From Styela clava (taxonomy: Eukaryota > Chordata > Ascidiacea > Stolidobranchia > Styelidae): DNA of 64,000 nucleotides. Both the position numbers and the translations under genes were made by a program. This document shows, piece by piece, positions 12,848 to 26,200 of this stretch. The notes beneath the pieces are model-generated. The model was given only the letters and a program-made list of their open reading frames with translations. It searched no databases and was not told where the DNA came from. The DNA is taken from positions 14,034,151-14,098,150 of the forward strand of contig NC_135257.1 of NCBI RefSeq assembly GCF_964204865.1, read 5' to 3'. The first letter of the stretch is position 1, and every line of letters begins with the position of its first letter.

Positions 12848-15578
12848 GTTCTGTTGAACTGTATTATATATTGTATTCTCTGAAGGTGTAAAGTAACTGA
12901 TATAATAATATATCTACGCAGCAGTACTTTATTGGTATTTAGAAACCTGCAAGCAGCACCGGATTCTGATGGTTGGAGGGCCTAGGCCCTAGGCCTAGAC
13001 TATGCCCTTAGAATTATAATTAGTAATGTTCAGGCCCATGCGGCTTGCTACAGCTTACTTTGCCTGATGTTGTGTATCCGACCTTGCCTGTATAGCGTTC
13101 GCGTTAACTACCGCACTCGTGTTGCTACACTTCAATATCTGGATTTAAATAAACATTTGTGTCAAATTACTAAATAACTTCCTGTCACATTTCTTTCGCG
13201 CTGTTCATTTGATTTTTACCGCCCTGAAATTGATAACGTTATCGACTTTGACGGAAAACCACTATTCTGTTTTCGTACTTTCGGGCAGTATGTTGACTAA
13301 TTCATTATGGAACCATTCTTTTTCGTGTACATAATAATGAAACTCTATCATGCGTGAACAATTGAAATTTTTCTCGTAAAGGAGAAATACAATCATAATA
13401 ACCGGTGCGTTGGCCTAATTTTGTCGATTGCAAACTCAGGATTTCCTGTTCAAAAGTTGGTTGCTCATAATATTATTCAACCTCAGTCAACATGACCCGA
13501 GTTTCGAAAATTTTGGTTGTTCATCTAACCTGGAAGAATCTTCCCGATGTCTGCATGCCCCTTGTTCTGATCATAAATCTAAAATACTTTAGATAAATCC
13601 TTCGCACTCAAGAGTGGGCATGACTATTGTCGTGTACGACTAGATTTTTTGTTTCAGCTTTGCAAATGAAATAATTGTCGCAATGACATAATTCAGACTC
13701 TAGTCTGGGCAACTTAAAATGCGGGAAACGGGAACTACTCTAAGAAGGACGGAAAATTTCCAATTCTAAAATGCAGTTGCCGTCGTTCCCGTTTGCCGCA
13801 TTTTAAAGTTGCGCCTATAGTCTGGAGGTTAGATCTACATATCCTGCAACATATATTCGGTTTAGCACCTGAAGGTCGTTCTAATTTATCAAATAAATAT
13901 CATTTTGTTTACTGAGTTATTTAAAGGTATTGATATATATTAAGCAGGCGAATGGGGGCAATATGCTGTCAGAAATTAACTATTCATTGTTGGCGGTTTT
14001 GGGAACCAATCAACCATATAGATTTACTTTACACGCTTCAAAAACTTACGGAGTAGGTTTCTGTTACACGAACGCATTCGAAGCAGCACCTCCACAATTA
14101 GGCTACTCTTATTTAAGGCTTAGCGATATTATTAGTTGGTATTATAAAGTAATAGGATATTAAAACTACCTATTTTTTTGCTTGCTGCTCAAATTCATTA
14201 TCTTCCTTACTAAGTAATATAATTATTACGTAACTGCTTATTTCATTTGCTGGGTTGTATCAAATCTTTATCTGTAAGATGCCGTGAACATACAGGAGAT
14301 ATTCGCTACAAGCCAACTACTAGGTAATACTGCTTTATTGGTGAATGCAGCCGATCTGTGTATTGAGACATTGAATTATGTACATCGCAATCGCAATATA
14401 CAATGGCGCAGCGCACACGTACGTTTAAAGGTTCTACATGGTTGAACTTCATGTCGCGTTGTTTCTACTGTGTTATTGTTCCAACTCAACGGACCTAGTT
14501 CAGTTCTTTGGCAGAATAAACCCAACGTTTCAAGTAACAATACAACTTTTCGACTATTTCCGATCTTCAGTGGTATTTGTAATCGTTAAATAAATATCGC
14601 CGTTTGTATTAAATAAACGAGACGAAAGCTCGGATAATGAACTATTTTTGTAACTGCTATCCTGCGCATGAAAAATAGATGTGAATTACTTGGGGGTAAG
14701 TACTTTCGGCAGAAAAAAATTACTGTGCTCCCCACATACGGTTAAAACTCTACATATCTGTTTTTGATTGTCGCGAGCACTTTTGCAGGACTTGGATTGA
14801 CTCCATGTACTTTTGGCATTTAGATGGAAATACTATAAAGCATGTTACGGCCGGATCATGACCTTCAGAGGCCCCAAGCAACTAAGACTTTGGTTTCATA
14901 TATATAAAAAGTGATAATAATAGGAATGTGACTAGTGTTCCGTGTTATCTGAAATTGAATAAGCAAGTTTCAGTATTTATTACTGATTGAATGCCAAGTT
15001 ATGCTTAATTTACATGATATTTCTGGAAATAATCTTAATAATAACTTCAGTTGAGTTGTCACATCAACTGAAATTATTTCATTAAACATTGAGTCGTCAT
15101 TCAAAACTTGACTATGGAAATCACTGTGATTCCCCTGACCCTAACTCCTCTAATCACATGCTTATATTTTTCAATGGTTAATCCAGCTCTGTTGAATACA
15201 GATACAACGACGAATGGCGACGCCACAGCGCCTTACATTATCACTATGTTAGGCCTTGTTAAGTCCTCGCAGATTTTTCATAGTATGACTGTTTTAGGTG
15301 ACGTCGTTTGTTTTGTTCTTTTCTATTTGCTACTTCACACAAACTTGTTCCATTGGGTACGGCATTGCAATTGACAAATCCTTGGTTTCTAAATTAAAAT
15401 GCATTTATCTACGCTTAAGTGATATTTCTCTTTCTTTTTTTGTAGTTGAATAAACGCATCGATGAAGATGAACTATGCATCACCTACTGCTTCTTGTCGA
15501 ATACGGAAACTTGATGCTACGTCAACGACTACCCCAGGTTTGCCCGTATGACATAGCACGACTTAGTACCTGAAATGT
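12848..15578. other. Intergenic region between sulfotransferase and dehydrogenase
   Basis: Apart from the palindromic element at 13691-13830 I see no supported feature. A GGCCTAGGCCCTAGGCCTAG palindrome lies near 12989. A small hairpin, formed by TTCAGTTGA and TCAACTGAA, lies near 15048-15074. Open frames at 13930 and 15108 are short and have no family features. Confidence 0.4.
13691..13830. repeat. Short palindromic element (MITE-like)
   Basis: The left arm at about 13701-13734 (core GCGGGAAACGGGAAC) is inverted at about 13784-13825 (core GTTCCCGTTTGCCGC). The arms extend outward to AGTCTGG and CCAGACT-type ends with one or two small gaps. The loop is about 50 bp. It would fold into a long hairpin. 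Confidence 0.6.
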
Positions 15579-15584
15579 TTTATT
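15579..15584 (-). terminator. Candidate poly(A) signal of the dehydrogenase gene
   Basis: AATAAA on the minus strand, about 250 bp past the stop codon at 15830. It is the nearest canonical hexamer I found. Confidence 0.35.
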
Positions 15585-15829
15585 GAGAAGCTTCAATATT
15601 GTAATTAATTATTACGTGATGCGTTTTAAACACCTTTGTGTAAACCACCCATATCAAATAGTATGACGTGTATTACGTCGAAAATAAAACGCAAACCCAT
15701 AAAATTACTGTTATCGAATTAAAATCAGCTAAACACTGAAACCATTCCTGCAGAGTTAAACCCTACATAAAAACTGAAGCAATAAACAACTGCAGCTATT
15801 TCCGTAATGGAGTCGACATTTATGTGTTT

Positions 15830-17272
15830 TTATATGCCCCAACAAATGTATTTCACTTCCATAAATTCATCCATTCCATAAATCGATCCCTCTCGACCAA
15901 GTCCGGACTGCTTGTATCCGCCAAATGGCGTCTCGGGAGCGCTGAAAAGACCTTCGTTGATGGAAACAATTCCCGCTTCAATTTTTTCTGATACTCTCCA
16001 GCATTGACTCACGTCACCGGAGAATACATAACCAGATAAGCCGGATGTAGTGTCATTTGCTATCGCGATGGCTTCTTCCTCAGTTTCAAATTTTATTATT
16101 GGCGCAATTGGTCCAAATGTTTCTTCAAAACAACATTTCATCGATGTTGTTACGCCAGTGATAAGTGTTGGCTCGAACATGTTTTTACCTATTTTACTGC
16201 GAGATCCACCGACCACTACTTTTCCTCCTAATTTTACAGCATCTGCTACTTGGTTTTCCACTTTTTGAACAGCTGCCTCATTTATCAGTGGGCCAATCGT
16301 TGCTTCTGGTTGCATTCCATGGCCCATAACCAATTCCTTTTCCATTGCCTTCTGTATCGCTGCAACAAATTCGTCGTGTATACCAGATTGTACTAATATT
16401 CTGTTGGCACAGACGCAAGTTTGACCTGAATAACGGAACTTGGATGCCATGGCGCCTTTTACGGCATTGCTAATATCAGCTGAGTTGAATACAATTAATG
16501 GTGCAAGCCCGCCAAGTTCTAACGACATTTTCTTGACGGTTGAAGCTGCATGTTGCAGAAGTATTTTGCCTGTTGCTGTCGATCCTGTAAATGAGACTGC
16601 AGCCACAGAGGGGTGAGTGCACATAATCTTGCCAACTTCAGCAACATTTTCGCGAGATGTGGTGACGACATTGAATACACCTGGCGGAATTCCTGCTTTC
16701 TCGGCTAAATTTGCCAAAGCCAATGCTGAATATGGAGTTTCTTCAGAAGGCTTGAGAACCACGGTGCATCCTGCAACCAGAGCCGCACAAGCTTTTCGAG
16801 TTATCATCGCAGATGGGAAATTCCAAGGCGTGATCATAGCTGCAACCCCAATCGGTTGTTTAATAGTCATCATTCGCTTCGAGGGATGGGGAGAGGGAAT
16901 TGTGATACCATAGGTTCTTTTGCCTTCCTCTGCATACCATTCAACAAAGTTAGCGGCAAACATAACCTCCCCTATTGACTGAGCTAAGGGCTTTCCATTT
17001 TCAAGAGTAAGTAGTTCACCAAGTGCTCGTTTCTCTTCTACGATAAGCGCAGCCCACTTTTTTAGAATTCCTGCTCGATCTTTTGCTGTCAGTTCTTTCC
17101 ACGTTTTAAAAGCCTCCGTTGCGGCTTGAATGGCTTCGACCGCAACTTTCCCATCGCAATCTGCCGATGAACCAATCACTTCGCCAGTAAAAGGATTATA
17201 AACTTCAAATGTTTTGCCTGTCGATAGCCATTTTCCGTTAACGTAAGCTTTGTCTGTTATATACGATGTCAT
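15830..17272 (-). CDS. ALDH5A1: Succinate-semialdehyde dehydrogenase, single uninterrupted exon
   Basis: A 480-aa open frame with no intron. It oxidises succinic semialdehyde to succinate with NAD(P)+ in the last step of the GABA shunt. Landmarks in order: PWNFPSAMITRK (N151), the cofactor lysine in VVLKPSEETP (K174), FTGST (228-232), the general base in LELGG (E252), the catalytic cysteine in GQTCVCANR (C286), and ETFGPIAP near the C-terminus. GLAPLIVF and the CVC pair (C286, C288) are characteristic of SSADH; in the human enzyme this pair forms a redox-sensitive disulfide. An in-frame TAG lies 51 bp before the ATG with no other ATG between, so this start is best. The protein therefore has no visible mitochondrial presequence and has the length of bacterial GabD (about 480 aa). 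A separate 5' exon joining at the CAG just before the ATG could restore a presequence. Confidence in the enzyme family is high. Confidence 0.93.
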   Translation of the reverse strand: MTSYITDKAYVNGKWLSTGKTFEVYNPFTGEVIGSSADCDGKVAVEAIQAATEAFKTWKELTAKDRAGILKKWAALIVEEKRALGELLTLENGKPLAQSIGEVMFAANFVEWYAEEGKRTYGITIPSPHPSKRMMTIKQPIGVAAMITPWNFPSAMITRKACAALVAGCTVVLKPSEETPYSALALANLAEKAGIPPGVFNVVTTSRENVAEVGKIMCTHPSVAAVSFTGSTATGKILLQHAASTVKKMSLELGGLAPLIVFNSADISNAVKGAMASKFRYSGQTCVCANRILVQSGIHDEFVAAIQKAMEKELVMGHGMQPEATIGPLINEAAVQKVENQVADAVKLGGKVVVGGSRSKIGKNMFEPTLITGVTTSMKCCFEETFGPIAPIIKFETEEEAIAIANDTTSGLSGYVFSGDVSQCWRVSEKIEAGIVSINEGLFSAPETPFGGYKQSGLGREGSIYGMDEFMEVKYICWGI

Positions 17273-20200
17273 ATCTGCCTTTGTAATTCTACTACTGTGA
17301 CGATCTATGGATACCGTGGTGTTCTAAAACGAATATGTTAGCACACTTTTCGTGTACTCGTTTGCCATCAAAAGCAAACAACCGGCGGCGTGGCGATAAG
17401 TCGTCTATTTGCTTTTGTTATGCAATAATCGATAGAAGACATTGCTAGACATACAAACCTACCAGCCAGCATGGCATTCTCGTATGCTTAGTGCTGGCAT
17501 GTGAAGGGCGATCGCGGGCGCGAAAGCATTTGAATCTTCTGAGTTTAGCTTTAAATACGCAGTACCTAAATAATTCTTTGGTCACAATTTCATATCTCCA
17601 CGTACGGATATTTAAAAACATTTTTATTTGTTTCGGTTTATTTTTCTGATCTCAATAAGGTGGATCAGGTAACTGCTCCTGCTTTTACGCAACAAATTTC
17701 CCTTATGTTGACAAAAGACTGTTTGTATTTTGGGCGATTAACGATTATGTATAAAAAAAATCCGAAAAATTCAGTAGAAATGAATCAAATACATTTAGTC
17801 AGCGTCAATCGAACGAAAATCAGTTGCATAAACGAAACAATGATTTCACCTGCATTTCCTATTCTCATCTTCCTTTAAATCATTTTGTATATATCGTGAC
17901 TTAAAACATATCATGCCATTCTATTGGCGCGAAGCGTGACGTTTAAAATCGATTGTTCGCGCAAAAGTTTCGAGAAAATTGGAAGCTCGCGCCTACTGTC
18001 TATGATCCACTCATCTTTTACCATCGAACATAACGCTAGTCTTAAATCCTTTTTAATCACGTCCATGCTCATAAGATGGTTAGCAAAGGGTCACGTTTAA
18101 TGCGATGGTCTTTGACTTGGTTGCACCCTATCTGCCACAGTACATAAAGTTCAACACATATTCGGTCGTACATACGAATTTGACCTTGCGTTGGAAAAAA
18201 ACTTTCATTATACAATTTGTAATTTCATTGAATGTAATTATTTTTCCAAAGGTTTCTACGATTGATCATTGGTGAGAGCTGGATAAAAAATACTCATTTG
18301 ACCAGTTACTGTTAAACGTTCATGGCATCTTCAAGGTTGGCTTATTTTTCTGAATTGGATATTATCGGGTGCGAACCTCGTTAAAGATATTCATGGTATT
18401 TATTCCTTATCAGCGCTTGTGTCTTCGACTATTACCAGAGTTCATATTTTATAATTTAATTCGGAAGTCAAATATTCATGTAACTTAAACATGGTGATTT
18501 ATGTTGAGCTTGCGGTTCAAATTAAATCATATTAATTGACTGAATCATTCAAATTTGCACACATTTAGAAATCATTCATTCTCAACCTTCGTGTTTTAGA
18601 ACATGAAAAAATTATCTGGGCTAGAATATATACAGCGTGGAACGAGATCAGATAGATGACGCTATCGAGAAACAAATGTCTATAATCGGTAAGATACTGA
18701 TAAAAAGGCATGCAGACAGCAAAATCTTATCCGAAGACGAACGATCAGACTTACATACTCATTTTTAAAGTGAGTGGCTATATAAGTTAAATTTAAAATG
18801 AAACACCTTGGTGATAATGCGTTGCTTTATTTCTTCCCATTGCGTCGTACATTAATTTCCTTTCGTTTTTGAACTATCTATTATGATAAATTGCGTTTTA
18901 TTTTTGAAGAGTCGCCTAAGCAATTTATCCGTGATTGTGATGTAACAAATCCAAAGCTAAATGTATTTGACCTTTTTTATTACTCAATGGTTTGCGATAA
19001 TTTTCGTACCAGCCAAGCGAGGATACAGCACGTTGATGTTGAAGGTGCCTGCGTTGTGCGCTATCGCGAGTTGTTCTTTGTAATCAATCAATAGAAGGAT
19101 ATGTAAGAATTGAAACTGTGTAATAGAAGGGGGGTTACCGTGCTCGACGCATACCTGATTTGCCTTTTCCCTTTACAAGAAAACTCCCCGTTTCCCAGTT
19201 TCAAACCCGAAACTTAATAATATACCACCGCGAAAAATTGGTTGTACGTGAAATCGCTAGGAAAACTTCCCGTTGAAAAACATTGCCTTTGAGGGCACGT
19301 GACGTATGAGAGAAGAACTCTGATTTCCCTTTTCTCAAATCCCTACATCAATATAGACTTGAAATGCCTGTTTGAACTCATAATTGTGCGTTGATAGTCT
19401 TATTTTCGCGACATTCGATAATTTTATTTCACTCTTCCTTAACGACGTCATCCATCATAGACGTTTAATTACACCATAGGATGTCCTTAATATTTATTAG
19501 CTCCTATTACATAAAATGGCCATTACCATCAAGTCCGAAATGTCGTAAATTGATTTTAAAATCGTGGAAATATGAATGACAAATGACTAAGTACTATTAT
19601 AATTTATTTAGCGCTATTTTGCGACATATGCAAGCAAAATCCGAATAATAGCCTCGTGCCTCTAATTTAAGAATAATTTATTGGTAAGTAATGTAACTAA
19701 CAATTACTGCTGGGATAGAAAGGTTTTGGAACTTCAGTTTTAATTTCAGCCTTTTCTGGTATACAGCGACAAGGATTTGTTCAATGCGTCCTTGTATTGA
19801 GTTTTCTTGTAAGTTTTTGAGTAACTGCTTCTGGTATTACAATTGGTCACAGCAGTGGTGCGAACAGAAGCGTTAATAGGCACTTCAGATACAAACATCT
19901 GAATGTATATTCTGTTCATATGCAGTGCACGGTGACTTGATGTTACTACAGGAATGGATAATGCCATTTCATCCATGATCCGAATAAAGAAGAACCATTT
20001 GTCTGGCAAAAATAGCGTTTAAATTTACCTAATCTTGCTAAAAGTGGTATGTGAATAAAATATTTTACATATTATCAGCCATCAAATGAAGGAAATTGAC
20101 GTTAACAGTTGAAATATTAATGTGACGATCGTTGGCAGCAGTTACTATTAGTTACGTTATATATTTAACGTTGGTTCCTTCTGTATGAAATAACATGTCA

Positions 20201-23200
20201 ACTGCCTGTTATGCACCTTGCTCTATCTTCGATTTACATAACATTTACATTATTGATTGTGTAGTGAAAGCTATAAGTGTGCATACACTTGTAAATCTCG
20301 CTAACATTTCAGAAAGCCGCGATGATATAGGGTTCCAGCGATACGAATATGAAATTTGACGATCTACTATTAAGCTAAATAGAAGACTGCTAGTAACTGG
20401 TAAGCCACCGTAATCATATGTATTAATCTGTTTTTGTACGATTCAAAACTGATGCTGCTTTAGCTATATGGGAACAAATGCTCTTGTTGGTAAAATTTAT
20501 CAGTCAGTACACTCGTAAAAACTAAAGAAAAACGCCGTATATTTTATTTGAATATTCAGTAATTTGCACGGCATAAATGTACAATTTTAGTCAGTTTTTT
20601 GTTGTAAGTATATGACCTAACCGTAATTATGTCACATAACCGTAATTAAGTTCTTATAGATATATTCGTTGCTACATACAGATTAATGGTGAAATTTATG
20701 GTCTGTTTTATTTTCGGTTCAAACATTTTCACAAATGGATTATGTTAGACAAAGTTTGAAATCGTTTTAGTAATAGCTAATTAGTTAGTTGTCTAATGTT
20801 TTTATACCTTTGCGAGCGTTAAAAATAAAAACTTGTGTGTAAAATATATTGGAAAATACAAATTGCTATTCGGTTTATCGCTAACGAATCAAATGATTTA
20901 TCTTGCTCATATGTTATAGGTACAGCGTGTCCTTTGGTTAGTTAGTTTAATATTAAGTGTAGCTCTCTAATTTACAAGAACTGCTGTTATACTGCACAAT
21001 AACGAGGTTGAATCTTATAGGTTCAAATTTGGCTGTATCAACAAAACAATAAAATGAATAAGACCCATGAAAAAAGATCTACTAAAATATTACAACTTCC
21101 TGTTGTCACTGGCTGTTTTTATTGAAAAGATACGTCAAATTTATCATATTATTTGGTGAGATTTCGTCTCGAGTTTCGACGATCAAGTTACACGATGTAA
21201 CATAATCGTATAGATATTTTCAATGAGATGGAAATATTTTTAATATCTCCCAACCGCTGGGTTCGACCAACACTTTTACTTTCTCATCAACTTTATCGCC
21301 CTCGTGGTATTTTTTTGGTGAAAATTACTTCGAGAATTCAATCTAACACGGAATCCGCAATACTACTTTTTAAAGTGAAAGTAAGTCGTTACTGATATAC
21401 GTGTAAATTACATTAGAAAAAAGATAACATCCTCTTCCACTAGTCATAACACAGTTTAATTCACGGCGAGACATATTTTACAGGATTTTGTATTAATACC
21501 TACTTGTAACATATTTTAGTAATTCGAGTAGAAAATATGAGGATGTGTCATCATCAGCAATAAGTTAATACAAAAAAAATAACATAAAATACCAACCACA
21601 ATGTTTTTGCCCAAATATCATAATCGAAAGTTGTTAATCCGTATTTCTGATCAATTTGATTGGGTTAAAGCTTAAGCTGTTTGTATATAATCTTAAGAAA
21701 AGAAACTTTTTAAAACTCAACTCATTTTCGTGAATTATTTATATCTAGAACTTTCGATTTTGCGAACATACTGAAAAAATTTATTAATGACTCTGATACG
21801 TCATGACAAAATTATTTTGCTGAATATTTATTAGGGGGGATTTGTAACAATGTTTTGCAGATCATAAAAAAATTTCTCCCACTAAGTTGAAATAATAAAA
21901 TAAGAACACCGCAAATGATAGGGAGAAATATTTGGTTTTAAAAGGAGAATTTTCCAGATTTTACCAAAGAAATTATGAAAAAAAACTTGTTGATCAAAAC
22001 AAAAATACCGCATATTATGAAAAAATAATATTAAAGAATCAAATAATAAAATATGAGTGGATGAGTATGAAATGAATTTGCTACATTTTATCGATGCGCC
22101 GTACAAAATCTATATGCAGTGTAATTGGGGAGGGGGGATTCTAAAAGAAATCATCAGTGACACTTCCAGCGTTACGATCAAATTGTTGATATTTCAACCG
22201 CAATTTTAAAGAAATTTCATTAAAATTGCCATTATCTACTTTTTGTGTCAGATTTAATACCTAAAAGCTATACAGCGCTCAAAAGTTTTTTAAACTCCAT
22301 AAAGTGTCCATGACGATCGATTGTGATTTGAATTGTTCAATTGAAATTACTACAAACATATCATTATTTGCAATTTGACCACATATAAGATTCATTTGGA
22401 TACGATAGGCCTATAATTTTTGTAATTTACAGTTCTAACAATACCGCAAGCGTGCGTTGGCGGGGTATTTCAGCGAAATCAATTGCAATTTTTATATAAT
22501 CATTAGATAACATCTATAACACTATCCTACACAAAAGTTCCATTGTTTAAGACGTGAAATGAATTCACAGCAACCCAGCAACCTGTTTATCCATACAGCG
22601 GCATCAAGATCGTGCACCTTTTCTATTTACTGTAAATTTTCTGCAAATATTGTGGTATATTACAGAAATTACGTCGTTAAAACGTTTGTAGAGGATAATT
22701 TTGTTTTTTAATTTGCGATACCAATTCATCCGAAGACTTAGGTGATTCATTTTCGAAACTTGAAAATTAAACCACAATTTATCGATGTTTATTGAAGCGC
22801 AATAACATTGTAATCTGAATTATTATCAATTTCGACGTTTTATCCCACAAAATGCGTGATAATCAGTAAGTATAAATGTTCAATGCTTTCTGGCACATAT
22901 ATAGAAACGAATACATGTCAGTGTTCGATCTAATGAAGTTATCCAGGTGGTTGGAGTCCGCATCGGATACGGTCTTTAGTTTGAAATCAGGTGAAGCATA
23001 AGCCTACGGTATTTTAGTGGAAAAAGTTTTTTAATACAAAATATAATCCACAAGCGTTGATCGATTCTATATGACGACTGTTTGTTTTTGTATCGGTCCG
23101 TCTGAAGGAAATGACTCCTATTATAATATAACAAACATGAACCCATCTATCGTGAGACGCGTAACGGTACACGTTTTGCGTTCCCACTCGCGACTCAGTG

Positions 23201-26200
23201 ACAGCAGCACGTTTGACTACATCGCTCGCTCGTTTTCAAATTTGAGCGCGATATAATTTTTCTATTACGTCACAATTCTCTTTGCACGACAAAAACGGTA
23301 TCTCGCGTGACGGTCCAAGTCTCAACTATTGAAAAACAACTTGAAGTTAATGGTAAAACAAATATCTATGGAAATAGATATTTCCATATTTCTATTTTAA
23401 TAAACCCACAATTTTGTGTTACAAGATAATTCGAGGTTTTAGACAATTTTTCAAAACGTAAATATTTATCAACATTGGCCAAGAAAATGTATTTTAATGT
23501 GACACATTGAACTACGTTTTGGTAAACACATTAAAATTGGCCATTTTTTTTGCATAGAAATAAACAATACATAATCTAGAAAATTTAAACATGTATTCCC
23601 GTATTTTTATTTTTACTTATCCTTTCGATGTTTACTAGTGTTCATCTCATTATATGACGTTTTTGTTTTTTTGAGTACACACGCTATTTGTAATAAGCAT
23701 AACAAATTACGTCGGTCTGATATTTTGTCATAATTGTAATTTTGAACATTACGTATATACTGATTATATTAATTCCTCGTTTATTCCTAGATTCAAACTA
23801 CAAAGAAATGTTCGTCAAACACATGCGTCATATCTTTTCTTCCTTTACACATGTATACGTCCGTTTAATCGCGTATATACAAGCAGTTCAAATTACCTGG
23901 GGCATTTGAAATACATAATCACAGTTTGTATTTATATTTCTATGTTTTTCATGAACAGTTTTTTAAAGGTAATAATGTCGAGCTCGTAAATGTTACAATG
24001 CTTTTACTATCATTTAATATTCATACATACATGGTAATCTCCTAAACTAGATTTTAAAAACACTGATTTTTTTGGTAAAAACTTATTCTTATAGCGACGT
24101 AGATCGAAAATCAGACAGTAAATAGAATTCTTGTAAACAAAGTATATTTAGCTTCACGTTATTAGATTAAAAAGATAACCGGTACAAGAGACAACTTGTC
24201 TGGAACTTTCCATACGATATTTTCCGTACTGTGGTATTTTAATGTTCTCCGTCATTTTAAAAATGAAATTGTACTTATTATACAATTGGGATTTCTACAT
24301 GTAAAAAATATCAAAGCAAATACCACTCGCCGTTTTGAGTATACTGATATCTTAATGTTTTCAACGTTAACAATTCTTCATACGGTGTCTAATGTTGTAA
24401 TATAGATTTTTTATTAGCATACGCGTTAATAATTTTGCATAAGTATAGCATAATGAAACTGTTTATTATTTAAAGATGCAGAATTTAGAATTGAAGAGAA
24501 ATCAGAACTGAAAATAACAGTAAATGAGCTCATGCAAATATTTATTAGCGAATCTCAGGGTCGTATTTTTTCTGTGAAAGTGATAGGATTTTAATTTGAT
24601 GTTTTTGAATGTTTCGTGCAACTGTTAATTACTTTAAGTGGTTCAAATATCTTTCATATATCATTTTCTTGAATTTTATTCTATAGTTTTCCGTCTTCAG
24701 GCGGTGCACATAGGCATCGAGGAAGGCGCAGAAGTTAGGAACACGCTACAATATTCAACCATAAACACGTAGATTATTTTAAAAACTCTTGCATTTTATT
24801 GCTACGCAGTGGAGATTTATTGAGTTTATTCCGAGCTTATTTGTAGCACAAATTTGCCTGCCTTATTTGGTCACTTCACCATTACACATTACCATGTGTT
24901 TATGAAACATCGAATACCAACCAATAAGACCATGTTCCAAGTGATGCTGACATTGCATAGCATGTATTCAACTATTTTCTGTTATTTTTATGAATCAGAC
25001 CATACGGTTAAATACTTTGTTATTGTCTGACTTACAGCAAAATTTGTATACTCCCTGATAATTAGAAAACCTGGACATAAAAAACGGAGAAAAACATTTT
25101 TTTACCAACAAGAACTGAAACCTAGATTGAAAAATTTTGTTCACCCAAATATATATAAATCGATTTTATTACCTGTGTATAACTCAACTTAAGAAGAAGA
25201 AAATGTCTTCAACGCAGCAAAAGAGAAAAGGGTTATTGTCATTTTTGATCTATCCTTTGTGGTTAATTGCTCAGTAATAATTTTGTTAATCATGACGTAC
25301 TTCAGATATAATTATTAATTCTCACCGATGAATCTTTCAAATTTAATGTCGTCAATAATTCTCAAAGATGAATAAAAACGGTATTTATAGGATTTTGTGA
25401 TAACCAGATTTCAGAATTATGCAAAAATATATGATTGAATTTGTATAATTTCATCTGATAGTTGCTAATCAGGATAATATGATGCAACAGATGAAATACA
25501 CTTGTTCCAAAGCACTAAAAAATTAAATTAACTGCTGTAGTTATATTAAAAGACGTAAATTATAAAAAAAAATACAATTTGTTCCATATTTACGATTTAT
25601 CAAAATTATCTCAATTATCCTTGTCCAACATGGACTTCGTGAATTGCGTTAAATCTGCAACAGGCGATTGGCAATCGTAACGAATTGAATGAATTCAATT
25701 AAACTATAACTAATTCTACTAGGTATTCATGAACTATAATGAAAATAACGACTCATATTTATAGGTAAAATATATTCCAAAATTCATAGCCTCTAAACAA
25801 CAAATGGATGATTCTTGAAATAAGTAGATATTATAATTTAATTTAAGATTTAGAATTCAAATAACATACATAAATACCTAATTAATCAAGTTAAATATAT
25901 ATTTAAAAAATCCACGTGGAAGTATATACAATTTCATACATAATTTCACGGAAATAAAATAAACTATTATTGCTCAAGTTAAGCTTAATCCAAGTTCAAA
26001 GCGATTAACGTAGCATAAAAGTAACGACATTTTTGGTTTTGTCGATTAATCAGATGTTTTTCGTCTGTTTATGTTTATTATGTTAGAAGTGTTATAAACC
26101 GTCAACCAGTAAACAGTATTAAGCATAATTCGTATTACTTCATTATTTTTTGGTATATGCTACGCGGTAATCTATTTAGTACGAAGTACGTTGTCAAAAA

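Noticed and set aside
15108..15374. 88-codon hydrophobic frame
   Set aside because: It could look like a small membrane protein, but it has no family match by eye and sits downstream of the SSADH gene on the other strand.
15830..17272. Bacterial contamination as the source of the SSADH gene
   Set aside because: The flanks are AT-rich sequence like the rest of the window, with no bacterial operon neighbours or ribosome-binding site. Horizontal transfer remains possible but contamination of the assembly is unlikely.
19746..20009. 87-codon minus-strand frame
   Set aside because: No motif, no plausible neighbouring exons and no promoter or poly(A) context.
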